Source: Epiperipatus broadwayi
Taxonomy: Eukaryota > Onychophora > Udeonychophora > Euonychophora > Peripatidae
Direction: 5' to 3'
Assembly (NCBI GenBank): GCA_028023455.1
Contig: JAQFVV010006221.1
Location: 6,181,011-6,245,010, forward strand
DNA length: 64,000 nucleotides
The notes beneath the pieces are model-generated. The model was not told the origin of the DNA, ran no database searches, and worked only from the letters and a program-made list of their open reading frames with translations. The position numbers and the translations under genes were made by a program. Shown in pieces: positions 25,263-35,739 of the stretch; position 1 is the first letter of the stretch; every line of letters starts with the position of its first letter.

Positions 25263-25788
25263 AATATTTTTGATATAATTTTAAATTATAAATCAGATGT
25301 TTTTTTTATTTAAAATTTATAACAGATGTATATGCAAATTAAATTGCAAACTGTATTTAATCTATTGAAAAACATATATATATATTAATTATAAGATTTT
25401 TGCATCCTTATACATGTAAACATTGACAGTAATTAATCAGATATCCCATGCATTGTTTTATTGATTTCAGGTATGATACAATTAAGCACACATTCACTTA
25501 AAAAAATAGCAGCAATCTAATTACATGTCTTCCTGAAATAGTATTGTATTTTATTATCATATATAGCATTGATGTCTGATTTATCTCCCTTATTTGAAAT
25601 TTGGTTACTAAACTAAGGTGATTCACTTTCAATTTGTAGTGGATCAGATAAAATATTGTTACTGGATAATGTGTTTAAGTTGCCACTATGATTTTTTAAT
25701 AGTTGTATGCTTAATTTTTATCGTAGCTCAATTTATAGTAAATATAAGGAATATCTTATCAAATACTTTCAATGTATATATATATAAC

Positions 25789-26460
25789 AATAAAAAATAA
25801 TGGTAATTAACTATTATATATAGTCTTTCAATCTGCAGAAGTACTTTCAGTTAATTCATTAACCTGCCTCAACTGCTGTTAAATTCAAAAAACAAAACAA
25901 TAACAAAATTCATCAACTCAAATCCCATGAATCCCAAATTTTAATGTTAGCAGCTTGTCTATTAATTATATTCATTTTATTTCTAAAAAAGTAATGTTGT
26001 GTATCAATTTTTTGTGGATATATGTTATCATATATAGGTGAATCGAGGTGCAGAATTGAAAAACAATTAAAGGGGCATGAATCGTTATACAAGTGTGTGA
26101 AAAATAAAAATAATAATGATTTAATGACTTTTTCAGTTTTCTTAGATGTGAAAGAACATGTAAATATAAATTTAAGTTTGATATTGAAAATGTTAATATT
26201 CTTCATGAAGAGAGAAGTCATAATAAAAGAAAAATTAAGGAGGCAATTTTAATAAATAAAAATAAAATGAATTTAATTAATAGATAAGCTGCTAACATTA
26301 AAATTCAGAATTCATGGGATTTGAGTTGATGATGTTTGCTTCTGTTTTGTTTTTTGAATTTAATGGCCGTTGAGACATTAAGAAATTAACTGAAAGTACT
26401 TCTATGGATTGAAAGACTGTATATAATAGTTAATTACCATTATATTTATTATTTTTATTG
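25789..26460 (+). mobile_element. Penelope-like element relic with inverted arms
   Basis: Inverted arms extend from ACAATAAAAAATAATGGTAA near 25789 to about 25990 and from about 26250 to 26460, sharing TAACTATTATATATAGTC, TCAAATCCCATGAATCC and TTAATGTTAGCAGCTTGTC words. The enclosed + strand sequence encodes the GIY-YIG endonuclease tail typical of Penelope-like elements. The left arm includes the last coding codons in inverse orientation, so the inverted copy reaches into the gene. That is the usual layout of Penelope-like terminal repeats. The element is short and 5'-truncated. Confidence 0.75.
26022..26287 (+). pseudogene. GIY-YIG endonuclease tail of a Penelope-like element
   Basis: The frame starting at 26022 reads LSYIGESRCRIEKQLKGHE, matching the YIG-x3-R-x-I-x-R/K-x3-H signature of the GIY-YIG nuclease fused to Penelope reverse transcriptases. 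After a frame change near 26185 a second frame continues with NVNILHEERSHNKRKIKEAI and NKMNLINR and stops at 26287. The final KRKIKEAI and INR words are the conserved C terminus of the domain. The reverse transcriptase is absent and the frameshift makes it non-functional. Confidence 0.8.
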
Positions 26461-26579
26461 TTATTACGATAGTTTTTTTTAATTAACAGACATTTTATTT
26501 GTATTATATATACAATATTCAAATATAAGTATATTGTCTATACTAAACTGATTGTAATTAAAAGTAATTAAAGTTTGAA

Positions 26580-26815
26580 GATTTGTTATCTTAATATAAA
26601 CTGAGCACTAATTGTATATATGTTGAAAAATGGTGATCTGAACCAACTGATGAGTGCTGTTTCAGCATGAAATATGTACATTGGAATCATTTATCTTTTT
26701 CATATGTATATGGTCATATGTATCAATTGTATAAGATGGAGTGCATAGTTGTAGAGCATTTGAAAGTCTGAGTTCAAATCCCTTACATATAGATACACAT
26801 TAGATATTAAATATG
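26580..26815 (+). repeat. Family H1 copy with hammerhead and tRNA-like segment
   Basis: A hammerhead-like motif lies at 26643-26684. CTGATGA is at 26647-26653, stem II GTGCTG/CAGCAT is the best of the H1 copies with five or six pairs, GAAA is at 26669-26672 and stem I is CCAA/TTGG. The position before the cleavage base is C instead of T, so activity is unlikely. Seventy bases further on, GCATAGTTGTAGAGCATT and GAGTTCAAATCCCT (26735-26792) look like degenerate A and B boxes of a tRNA-like segment. Confidence 0.6.
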
Positions 26816-27389
26816 AGTAAATAATTTTGGATTCTCTTAATTTTGATTTATCTTTTCTTAAGTTTGACTAAGTACCCCTTATACCAAAATTTAGCTGTGA
26901 ATAATGATAATTATTATTCATAATAAGGCTTCTTAGATGAGAAATGGATCAAATGTCATTGCTTCTTGTATGATACCCATAGGACCACCTCAGCAACACC
27001 ACTTAGTCCACTATTAATCTAATTGTTTCTGGTGACTTTATGAAAATGGAAAAAGATAGTGATAAAAGATCAATTTTGCTAACAACTTTCATCATCATTT
27101 GATATAAGCATCTGCTATGAGATCTTAACCTCAGGAAAGGAGTGGGTTTTTAAAGTGATAAAGTTGTTAAAAGAAACACATTTATTTATTATGTCTTTTA
27201 TTGATGGAAGAGCTTCATTATTATAGATAAAACTACAAGTACTTAATTTAATATAATAACTGTTGTGGGTTGTAAATATAAAAATCAGATTAAATTGTGT
27301 TAAATAAAGATCAAGTGTTCTTAGCTAAATACCCTATTATTTTGATAGTTATTCTCTATCTTTGAGAGAACCAACATGCCTTAACATTT

Positions 27390-27480
27390 ACTGTGGCCGA
27401 GTAGTCAGCACAGCAGCCTTAAAAGCAGTTGTCCGGGGTTCGCGGGTTTGCTTCTTGGCCAATGCTTTGACACATGAAAA
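27390..27480 (+). mobile_element. tRNA-derived SINE, subfamily 1
   Basis: CTGTGGCCGAGTAGTCAGCA (A-box region), GGTTCGCGGG (B-box-like) and GCTTTGACACATG are followed by an A-rich (AAT)n tail at 27477-27498, the structure of a retroposed SINE in + orientation. The first bases of the family 5' end (CAAGCGTTG) are missing. Confidence 0.75.
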
Positions 27481-27939
27481 AATAATAATAATAATTAATT
27501 TACCGCACTTAATCTTTGTTAACTTTATATAATTATGATAGCTTCTTCAATTCCGTATTTATTTAATTCGATAAAACTTTTATCTCAATTTTAAAGATAT
27601 GATAACTCAATAATTTTTACAACAAAAATATTGTGCAAAAGTAATAAAAGCATTAGTTTAAATAAAACAATTTTAAAGTTTTATAATTTCAAACTTGTTT
27701 GTAATATATATTGTAACAGATTGAGGGAGAGAAGAGAAAGAGAAAAAATGATTTAGAAAAGATGCAGAATATTCTTTAATTAAATTATTGAGATATCTCA
27801 AATTCACTAATTAGTATCATGTTTGATAAACAGAGCAAAACTCTCCATACGGTATTGCCACCTGTGCTAAACAGAGTAATCAATGGATGCCAGAAAGGCT
27901 TGTGCATAAAATCCCCATCTAATGCCTACTCATCCAATA

Positions 27940-27981
27940 TCCCCAGACTAGTTTCTGGCTTGTGGCCTTCGTCAATGAGGA
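27940..27981 (-). ncRNA. Hammerhead-like motif (H3 arm 1), C3 mutated
   Basis: On the minus strand TTGACGA replaces CTGACGA. The rest (stem II GGC/GCC, GAAA, ACTAGT, GTC) matches the intact copies. C3 is essential in hammerheads, so it is probably inactive. Confidence 0.5.
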
Positions 27982-28390
27982 GCTTTGGATCTGAGAGCAC
28001 TGCATCTAGATCTTAGGAGCTAATGCAACCCTCTAGCAACCACCTTTTATCTCAACTACAAAACTATGAGAATGAAATTGAAAACACAAAAAATATTTTC
28101 AATCTAAGCTCAATAGCTTATATAGTCATATGGGTCTGAACTCAGTTCAGCACCCATACATTTTGGTGTCTTTGGCTCTTTTACAACCATAGCCACCACT
28201 ATCCTATTAGGCAGGATTGGTGTTAAACCATTAAGCATCACATGATCACATTTCCTATACTAGCACATTAATTGTTGATAAACAGAGCAAAACTCTCCAT
28301 ACAGTATTGCCACCTGTGCTAAACAGAGTAATCAATGGATGCCAGAAGGCTTGTGCATAAAATCCCCATCTAATGCCTACTCATCCAATA

Positions 28391-28432
28391 TCCCCAGACT
28401 AGTTTCTGGCTTGTGGCCTTCGTCAGTGAGGA
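28391..28432 (-). ncRNA. Hammerhead ribozyme motif (family H3, arm 2)
   Basis: On the minus strand TCCTCA, CTGACGA, A-GGC-CACAA-GCC-A, GAAA, then stem III as the self-complementary ACTAGT, the GTC triplet and TGGGGA. The six-base stem I pairs TCCTCA with TGGGGA (one G/T pair). Stem III has no loop of its own, so efficient folding would need two copies pairing through ACTAGT, as in dimeric hammerheads. It mirrors the + strand motif at 28632-28673. Confidence 0.65.
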
Positions 28433-28631
28433 GCTTTGGATCTGAGAGCACTGCATGCTGAACTGAGTTCAGACCCATATGACTATATAAGCTATTAAGC
28501 TTAGATTGAAAATACTTTTTGTGTTTTCAATTTCATTCTCATAGTTTTGTAGTTAAGTAGAGATAAAAGGTGGTTGCTAGAGGGTTGCATTAGATCCTAA
28601 GATCTAGATGCAGTGCTCTCAGATCCAAAGC

Positions 28632-28673
28632 TCCTCACTGACGAAGGCCACAAGCCAGAAACTAGTCTGGGGA
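28632..28673 (+). ncRNA. Hammerhead ribozyme motif (family H3, arm 3)
   Basis: CTGACGA lies at 28638-28644. Stem II pairs GGC (28646-28648) with GCC (28654-28656), flanked by an A/A mismatch. GAAA is at 28658-28661, then ACT/AGT (28661-28666) and the GTC triplet with cleavage expected after 28667. Stem I pairs 28632-28637 with 28668-28673, six pairs. The core has no substitution. Short stem II and loopless stem III favour a dimeric mode. Activity has not been shown. Confidence 0.7.
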
Positions 28674-28845
28674 TATTGGATGAGTAGGCATTAGATGGGG
28701 ATTTTATGCACAAGCCTTCTGGCATCCATTGATTACTCTGTTTAGCACAGGTGGCAATACTGTATGGAGAGTTTTGCTCTGTTTATCAACAATTAATGTG
28801 CTAGTATAGGAAATGTGATCATGTGATGCTTAATGGTAGTATCTT

Positions 28846-29110
28846 GTTTGTGTATAAGATTATGTAAAGATTTAACTAGTTTAAAATTAATGAAAGATAT
28901 TATTAAAATTTTAATTTGGTAAATGATGTTTATATAAATATATTAACAATTAATTCATAAAGATGAAACCAGAGCATTAAGACACCTACTAGAATTTATT
29001 TTGGAGAAAATTGCAAGAGTAATCCCTTAACTAATACATATTCTGGACGATGTCTTAATAAAATTTAATAAATTTTCAAGATTGTTCATATTCACTGTAT
29101 ATTAAAAATT
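28846..29110. other. AT-rich spacer between H3 copies
   Basis: No gene or repeat is recognised in this short spacer. Confidence 0.5.
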
Positions 29111-29111
29111 A

Positions 29112-29440
29112 AACAGGCAAAAGTCCATACAGTAGTGCCACCCTGTGCCAACCAGAGTAATCAATGGATGCCAGAAGGCTTGTGCATAAAATCCCTATCT
29201 AGTACATACTCATCCAATATCCCCAAACTAGTTTCTGGCTTGTGGCCTTCGTCAGTGAGGAGCCTCGGATCTGAAAGCACTGCACCTAAATCTTAGGATC
29301 TAATGCAACTCTCTAGCAGCCACCTTTTATCTCTACTTAACTACAAACTATGAGAATGAAATTGAAAACACAATAATATTTTCAATCTAAGCTCAATAGC
29401 TTATATAATCATATGGGTCATATGATATATTAAAAATTAT
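29112..29440. repeat. Family H3 single arm
   Basis: One arm in the same orientation as arms 1 and 2 at 28 kb, from AAACAGGCAAAAGTCCATAC to the TATAATCATATGGG tail. It keeps a hammerhead-like motif on the minus strand (29220-29261) with an intact CTGACGA and GAAA. Its cleavage triplet is GTT instead of GTC, which still satisfies the NUH rule. Confidence 0.75.
29220..29261 (-). ncRNA. Hammerhead ribozyme motif (H3, GTT triplet)
   Basis: Same layout as 28391-28432, on the minus strand. Core CTGACGA and GAAA are intact, stem I TCCTCA with TGGGGA, stem III ACTAGT. The base after stem III is T, giving a permitted but slower-type NUH triplet. Confidence 0.55.
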
Positions 29441-31640
29441 AAATTTGGTAAATATTTTAGTAATTTATTATTTGAAGATACCTAGAATTACTTTAAATAG
29501 GTTGAAATGATATTTTACATTGCAAATAACAATGTTATTTGTTTTTTTAACAAAGAAAACAATAGTTAATTTATAAGTTATTAATATATGGATCTTTTTC
29601 GGCAAACCCATCTTTTAGAGAAGGAAGAAAGTCTTCATAATTTATAATCTTTAATCAATATTATACACACACACAAACAAACAAATATTTAAAGTGAAGC
29701 AGTATAATTATTTTTTCAATTAATTACCTTTTTTTTTTGATAGTTTTAAATAATCTTTGAACTTGAAGGTTAAATTAATTAAAAACAAAGTTTGTAAATA
29801 GTTGGTGAGGAATTTATATTAAGATGAAAACCAGGAATTCAGATTAAGACAAACAGTAAGTCTGTGAAGCAAAATGTTTTCTACAAAGAACATACCATTT
29901 GTTATGGTTTTGCTAGTCTTTGCCTTTTTTGAAATTACGTTATGAGGATTATATTTTTTAAAATATTTATTTTTCTAGCCATGGAACTGATATTTATTCT
30001 ATATAAGATTTAGTTTTGTTTATACATTTTTTTTTGTATTGAAAATTCTAATAAATTCTATTTTTGTTTGACAATGTGGAATATCAATATTGGAATCATG
30101 GCACAAAAAACTTTGTATATGTTCCATGGAAAATTCATTTAATAACTTTGAAAAAATAGTTTGCCAGACTATCACATCTATTTTTTTTTTATTATTATTT
30201 ATTATCAATTTCGGTAAACAAAAATTATTATTTTTTATAAAATTTTAGTAGTTTACCAGACTATCACATCTATTTTTTATTTTTTATTATTTATTATCAA
30301 TTTCGGTAAACAAAAATTATTATTTTTTATAAAATTTTAGTTTATACATATGACAAATGTTTAACATCTGACATGTTTTATTTTATTCCTTTCAAAATAT
30401 AACGTGCAAACAGCAAACTTACATTTTAAAAATTTGAAACTAAAAAACAGATTTTTTTTTTTAAATTTACTTTTTTCCTTCTTCTAAATCAACTGAATAC
30501 ATTTTTATTACCCACATTAAATTACCAAAAGACTTACTAAGCCAAATTAGACAAAATAATGTTTTTTTTATTAGTAAATAAAATAAATTTATGTTAAACA
30601 TAAATTATTTCTGTTATGAATTAGTAAACTTTCTACCTGATCTAAGCTTTTTTGAGATTTTAAAAAAAAAAAAATTCCTTTATAATAATTTTTTGTTTAT
30701 TAATACCACTATACTTCTTATCTAAAAACTATTTTAATATTTTAATATTTTGATTGGCTGTCATTTATGCATTTTTAAGGCACATCTGTCTAAGGTTTCA
30801 GCCTTTCACGTTATTATTATATCATCTGCTTGCGCTCAATAAATTAATATATTTACATTTGTTATGATCATTTCATGATATTTGAAAATTACTGCATAGT
30901 ACTTTGAAAGATTTCACATTGTTTATTTATATATAATATTTAGTGAATTACATGTGAAGGTGTTTAACTTCACGCTCTTAGTTCAAAATGCCTGAGTCTG
31001 GCTTATTTATATATAAATTTAAGTAGAGAAGAAGGTGGATCCATCTTTTTTTCATAAAATCTCTGCCTTGTGTTTGAATTGAGAGTTCCTTGTGCAGTCG
31101 TTATTACTATCTGATGATTGGCTGTCATTTAAGCATTTTTAAGGCACATCTGTCGAAGGTTTCAGCCTTTCACGTTATTATTATTTTAATATTGTGTTTT
31201 GAATCTTATGGAGTTTTTTTTTTATTACTGAATTAAATTTTCTTTAAATTTAATATTGCTTATTTTGGGGCATATTTTCTTTTTGCTTATATTTATTTAA
31301 AAATGTTAATTATTTTAATTCTTCTTTGAAATTTTAATATATTTGTAATATTGTTCAAATTTTTATATAAAAACTCCTTAACTGTTAGTTTTAAATAATT
31401 TCTCTATTTAAACTTTATAATATTTTTTAAAAGCCAATAAATTTGAAAATAATTTAATGTGCTGCAAAATTAGTTATTAGAAATTAAAGAATAAACAAGC
31501 TTAGTTATTTTACTGAACATTTGCTAAAACAATGTAAACTTTCATCTCTCTATATAAGTTTAATAATTTTTTATTTTAATTTAGTTTATATATGTGCATT
31601 TGTCAATGTATATATTTTAACCTATAAATATGAATGATGA
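29441..31640. repeat. AT-rich region with two direct duplications
   Basis: A 92-bp unit occurs twice in direct contact (30159-30250 and 30251-30340), including GACTATCACATCTATTTTTT and TATCAATTTCGGTAAACAAA. A separate 69-bp segment starting GATTGGCTGTCATTTA is repeated at 30752-30820 and 31116-31183 with two or three substitutions. No gene is visible. Confidence 0.65.
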
Positions 31641-31656
31641 GGAAACAAGTCGATAA

Positions 31657-31670
31657 AATATATAAAAGGC
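31657..31670 (+). promoter_or_regulatory. Candidate TATA box
   Basis: TATATAAAAGGC is a strong TATA element. It sits about 190 bp upstream of the candidate start codon at 31854 and roughly 25-30 bp before a G+C-richer segment (31690-31730) that could hold the transcription start. In DNA this AT-rich a TATA match alone is weak. The following leader, ATG and splice donor give it support. Confidence 0.4.
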
Positions 31671-31689
31671 AAACGCTTATCTGAGACAA

Positions 31690-31886
31690 TCGATCGGCAC
31701 TTCCAGTTAGTTGAAGTCCAATACGTTGGTCAAGTCAAATTTGCAACCAAAAGAAATAGATGAATTGATGAGTCAACTGCCTACTTATTAAGTAACTTGT
31801 GATTAATAATAAAAAATATATAACATAAGCAAAGCTCAGCAGGTTCAGGAAAAATGGCATATGCCACAATAAGAAGAGATGCAGGG
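31690..31886 (+). CDS. Candidate first exon (5' leader plus 11 codons), unknown gene
   Basis: The exon is inferred from three signals in order. A TATA box is at 31661. An ATG at 31854 lies in a good context (AAAAATGG). A consensus splice donor GTAAGC is at 31887-31892. The coding part would be MAYATIRRDAG (31854-31886), ending in phase 0. Two short upstream ORFs lie in the leader (ATGs at about 31761 and 31768). The peptide is too short to identify and there is no signal peptide. The exon end is better supported than the start. It could be the first exon of the gene carrying the 57.4-kb exon, but nothing connects them. Confidence 0.35.
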
Positions 31887-32790
31887 GTAAGCAATTCCAA
31901 TACATATGTCATTAAAATATAAAGCAATATTTTTATTAACCTAAACAAAGGAGTTTTAACTCACTCTAATACAAATACAAGACTCTTGGTATTGTAAGCA
32001 TATGTATTGAGATTACATTTAAATACTTCAAAACATTTATTAAATATTTTTAAAACTATGTCCATTGTTTTAATCCACCAATCCAAGAATATTGCTTTCT
32101 GTCCTTTGAGGTAAAAGTAGTTATAATTAATGAGAGTTCTTTTATGCTGTTATAGAGTAATGAACAACATTTGTTGTATTAACAGCATGAATAATTGTCT
32201 ATTTCAGTAATATAATATCAAATTATTTTTTTTTGCAGACATTATATAAACTGGTAAAATACTTATCCTAATAAAATAGTTTTTATTAAATGAAATTCAA
32301 AGTTCTTTACTCAAATTAATTTCAAGTAATGTTTGATATGAAACTAGTATTTTTAGGAAAACTATTATAAAGTTGTTTAAAAATTTTAATAACATTATTG
32401 TTTTTGCTTTTAAGAGTTTCAAATATTTTACAGTAAACTTAAATATTAGATAGATAATGAAATTAATGTCAGTCTGTATGTTGTTATAGTGATAATTATG
32501 ATGTCATTCACAGTTTTCAAATATGCAAAGTTTAAATATTCCAAGTTTAAACATTATAATAATTAATTAATTTTACCAATGAAGATGGCTGGAGTGAAGA
32601 TTCTTGTCCTTGAAGTTTATATCCAGATGTTGTGCCCAGATAATTTTAATTTACCTTAACATAATTTAAGCTAAGAAAATAAAATTTTAAATAATACTTT
32701 TGATTTAAATATTGAAAGAAAAAAAATGATTTCAAGATAAGTGAAGAGTTTAGAGAGAGGGTGGAAGAAGTATGAGTGTGGAGTGTGTCT

Positions 32791-33400
32791 ACAGGTGTGG
32801 TCAGATGACCACTTTAAAACATTGGTTATTGATATTTAAACGTATACCCCCTTTGCTTTATTACTTCGAATCCATGATTCTCTTGAAACTAAGGAAGGTT
32901 GCTAACCAAAAATTTAATTAATATTTAGTTTTAAAATGAATTTACAGGTGTGGTCAGATGACCACATTAAAACATTGGTTATTGATATTTAAATGTATAC
33001 CACTTTGCTTTATTGCTTTGAATCCATGATTCTCTTGAAACTAAGAAAGGTTGCTAACCAAAAATTTAATTAATATTTAGTTTTAAAATGAAGTTACAGG
33101 TGTGGTCAGATGACCACATTAAAACATTGGTTATTGATATTTAAATGTATACCACTTTGCTTTATTGCTTCGAATCCATGATTCTCTTGAAACTAAGAAA
33201 GGTTGCTAACCAAAAATTTAATTAATATTTAGTTTTAAAATGAATTTACAGGTGTGGTCAGATGACCACGTTAAAACATTGGTTATTGATATTTAAATGT
33301 ATACCCCTTTGCTTTATTGCTTTGAATCCATGATTCTCTTGAAACTAAGGAAGGTTGCTAACCAAAAATTTAATTAATATTTAGTTTTAAAATGAATTAA
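32791..33400 (+). repeat. Four tandem copies of a 152-bp repeat
   Basis: Units start at 32791, 32944, 33097 and 33248 (spacing 153, 153 and 151) with ACAGGTGTGGTCAGATGACC and end AATATTTAGTTTTAAAATGA. Identity is high, with a handful of substitutions. Each unit contains the palindrome TGGTCAGATGACCA. The copies look young. This is a small satellite-like array or a tandem duplication. Confidence 0.9.
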
Positions 33401-34630
33401 TTTCCCTGTCTAGATAATAAAAATTAAAATATTTCTTATTAAAATAATAACTTACAAATTTGAACATTGGAACAAAAATGAAATATATATCACATAATTG
33501 AAATTTATATTGTTTTTAAAATAAAGATATTATTCATAATGTTTAACACATTTAATTTATCATTAATTTAAACCAATATAAATTTCTCAGAATATAATTT
33601 TATATTGTCTTTTTTAAATTAGACATTTAACAAGTACTTTAAACTAAATAAATGTCAAAATTAAACCTACATGCATTCATTTGTCTATTATTTAAAAATC
33701 TTGTCTTTAATTATTATTGGCTTTATTAAACTGCTTGTAAGTAAATAAATTCAAAATACTTAATTGTAATATTTTGTGTTAAAATTAAGATTCGACTAAT
33801 GCATTATAAATTCAATTTAATTATTAGCACACTTAAATAAAGGGGTTGAATTTGGTTTTTAAGCTTAAGATTGATATCAGCTTTTGAAAATATTTTAGCA
33901 ATAAATTATGACTAAATCAACACTTATTAAATGTTAAAATATATTACCTATCATTTTAATTAATCAGCTATTAAAATTTTAAATACTTAGGTATGAATAT
34001 CATTTATTTAAGACTAAACTATTATAAGTTAAGCCGTCTAAATTATTTTACAGATATAAAATTTGCAAGTATACTGATATAGTAACTTTTTATATGAAAA
34101 ATCATAGCATTATGAGGCACTAATGAAATCTATTTACTATAAAATTTAAATTAAGTAAAAAAAAATTTTTTTTTTTAGATATTTTGGCATAAGACATGCC
34201 TGGCATTTAGCTTCAGAGAAAACTAAAGGTCACCATATATACATTCAAACATTTATATAAATTATTTACAATCCCAATGACTAGTGCTTGGATTTTTTAA
34301 AGTTCAGTAAAAAGTTTTTTTAAAGTTGTTTTTTTTTTAAAAAAATCGAATGGGAAAATCAACTGTTCTTGATTTTAAAACTAAAAGAAAAAATGTAAAT
34401 GACAAGAAGTGTTTACTAAACTAGATGAAGTGATAAGTTTCTAGCATAATTATGCATAAATTAAATGTGAGTTTTCAGCATTATTAAATTTGGAGAGAAG
34501 AATAAGAGAAAGCAATGAGTGAAACTGCATTATTCACCTATTTTGGGGGAAAATATCCTATTTACACTTTACTGATATAAGGCGTCATTAAAGTTTATGA
34601 TGTTACCCCAATATTGAGGTGTTATAATAA
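33401..34630. other. AT-rich stretch, nothing recognised
   Basis: No gene or repeat boundary is seen. An AG-like acceptor at 34176 with a poor donor was considered and rejected. Confidence 0.55.
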
Positions 34631-34633
34631 AGT

Positions 34634-34760
34634 AATAATAATATTAATCAAATGGTTTATTTCTCAGGAATTCATAAGAAACTTTAGCACCAGGAATAAC
34701 AGAGCTGGGCTACGATCCCTTGACATTGAATTCCAGACCCTACCATTACCCCAAACCATA
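34634..34760 (+). repeat. Unknown dispersed repeat, copy A
   Basis: Shares about 70 percent identity by eye with 50666-50790: both begin AATGGTTTA and TCTCAGgAaTTCATAA and both continue with a G+C-richer segment (CAGAGCTGGGCTACGATCCC here). The unit looks like a diverged SINE-type repeat, but no RNA polymerase III boxes are clear. Confidence 0.35.
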
Positions 34761-35399
34761 GAAAATTAATAGATTGGCAAATAATGACAAATCTTCATCA
34801 ACAGTGATCAAGTTATTCTGCCACTCTTTGGTAGTCATCTTGACATGCATGCATGTACTAAATGATTTAATTTCAGTAATAAATTTTTTAAAGGCATATG
34901 AGTATGTTTGAAAAGAGCTTTGTGGCTTAGTGATTTGTCTACTATATCTTTGACCTGAGGTTTACATTAGAGCTAGGTGAAATTTGGGTATTTTTCAAAT
35001 CACAAATAAAGATTTTTGACTCAACTAGCTATCTAATTATATATCAATAAATAGATGTCTTGTAATTTTTAGTTAGAAAGTGCGATAAGGAAAAAAAAAC
35101 ACAATATTTGCTAGGCTGCTGAATAATATTTTTTCCTTTATTTATTCTCTTTATCTGTTGAAGAAAACTTAGTTATAAACCTAACTATTATATATTAACA
35201 TTTATTATTCTTTTCTAATAATGTTTGTATTCTGTTGGAAATTTGTTATATATTTGTACTGAAATTAAAATTCATTGACTAAATACTTCATACAATGTAA
35301 AATATTTTTTTCAAAAAACTAAATACATATAACATATATACTAAGAAAAGCTTGTTTATACTTTAGTAATATAGTATCGCTGAGCATCTTTTTTTTCCT

Positions 35400-35482
35400 A
35401 TGTCAAAGCTTTGACCGGGAAGTGAACCCAGGCCAGCTGCTTGGAAGGCAGCTATGCTAACCGCTAGGCCACCAACACTTGA
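35400..35482 (-). mobile_element. tRNA-derived SINE, subfamily 1
   Basis: On the minus strand CAAGTGTTGGTGGCCTAGCG (A-box region), then GGGTTCACTTCCCGG (B box) and GCTTTGACATAGG. It abuts the palindrome that starts at 35484, so one may have been the other's target. Confidence 0.75.
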
Positions 35483-35483
35483 T

Positions 35484-35735
35484 AGTCATATTCATAGCTA
35501 CAGTTGTGAGAAATATAGAAGAATCACAAAAATGGTGATTCACATAAAATTTGATTATATGATGTAAATGAAGTGATTTAAATTAACCACTATTTTGATA
35601 GGGGACTGCCAGATTATTTCTTGTTTACATCTTATAATCAAATTTTATGTAAATTACCACTTTTGTGATTTTTCTATTGATCTCACAACTTTCTTAGATA
35701 ACTATAGTTATGAATATGGCTACCAATTAGTCGAA
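35484..35735. repeat. 250-bp palindromic repeat
   Basis: The left arm (CATATTCATAGCTA, GTTGTGAGA, AATCACAAAAATGGTGATT, AATTTGATTATA) recurs inverted at the right end (TATAATCAAATTTTATGTAA, TTTTGTGATTTTTCTATTGA, CTATAGTTATGAATATG). The arms meet around 35600. MITE-like, non-coding. Confidence 0.7.
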
Positions 35736-35739
35736 AGCA

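Larger units (their letters stand above)
27822..28845. mobile_element. Family H3 three-arm cluster (direct tandem plus inverted)
   Basis: Arm 1 starts GATAAACAGAGCAAAACTCT at about 27825 and arm 2 starts with the same words at about 28272. They are direct tandem copies with a period of about 447 bp. Arm 3 is the inverse of arm 2, meeting it near 28490 and ending AGTTTTGCTCTGTTTATC near 28790. Arms 2 and 3 are nearly identical, so the pair folds into a long hairpin. Each arm holds a hammerhead-like motif: C3 mutated in arm 1, intact in arms 2 and 3. No protein is encoded. The high arm identity suggests recent formation or gene conversion. Confidence 0.8.

Noticed and set aside
32791-33400. CRISPR-like array
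   Set aside because: The whole 152-bp unit is repeated with no unique spacers, and the sequence is clearly animal.
34176-34230. Possible exon after a long T run (TTTTTTTTTAG acceptor)
   Set aside because: The frame closes quickly and the only possible donor (AAAG/GTCACC) is poor.
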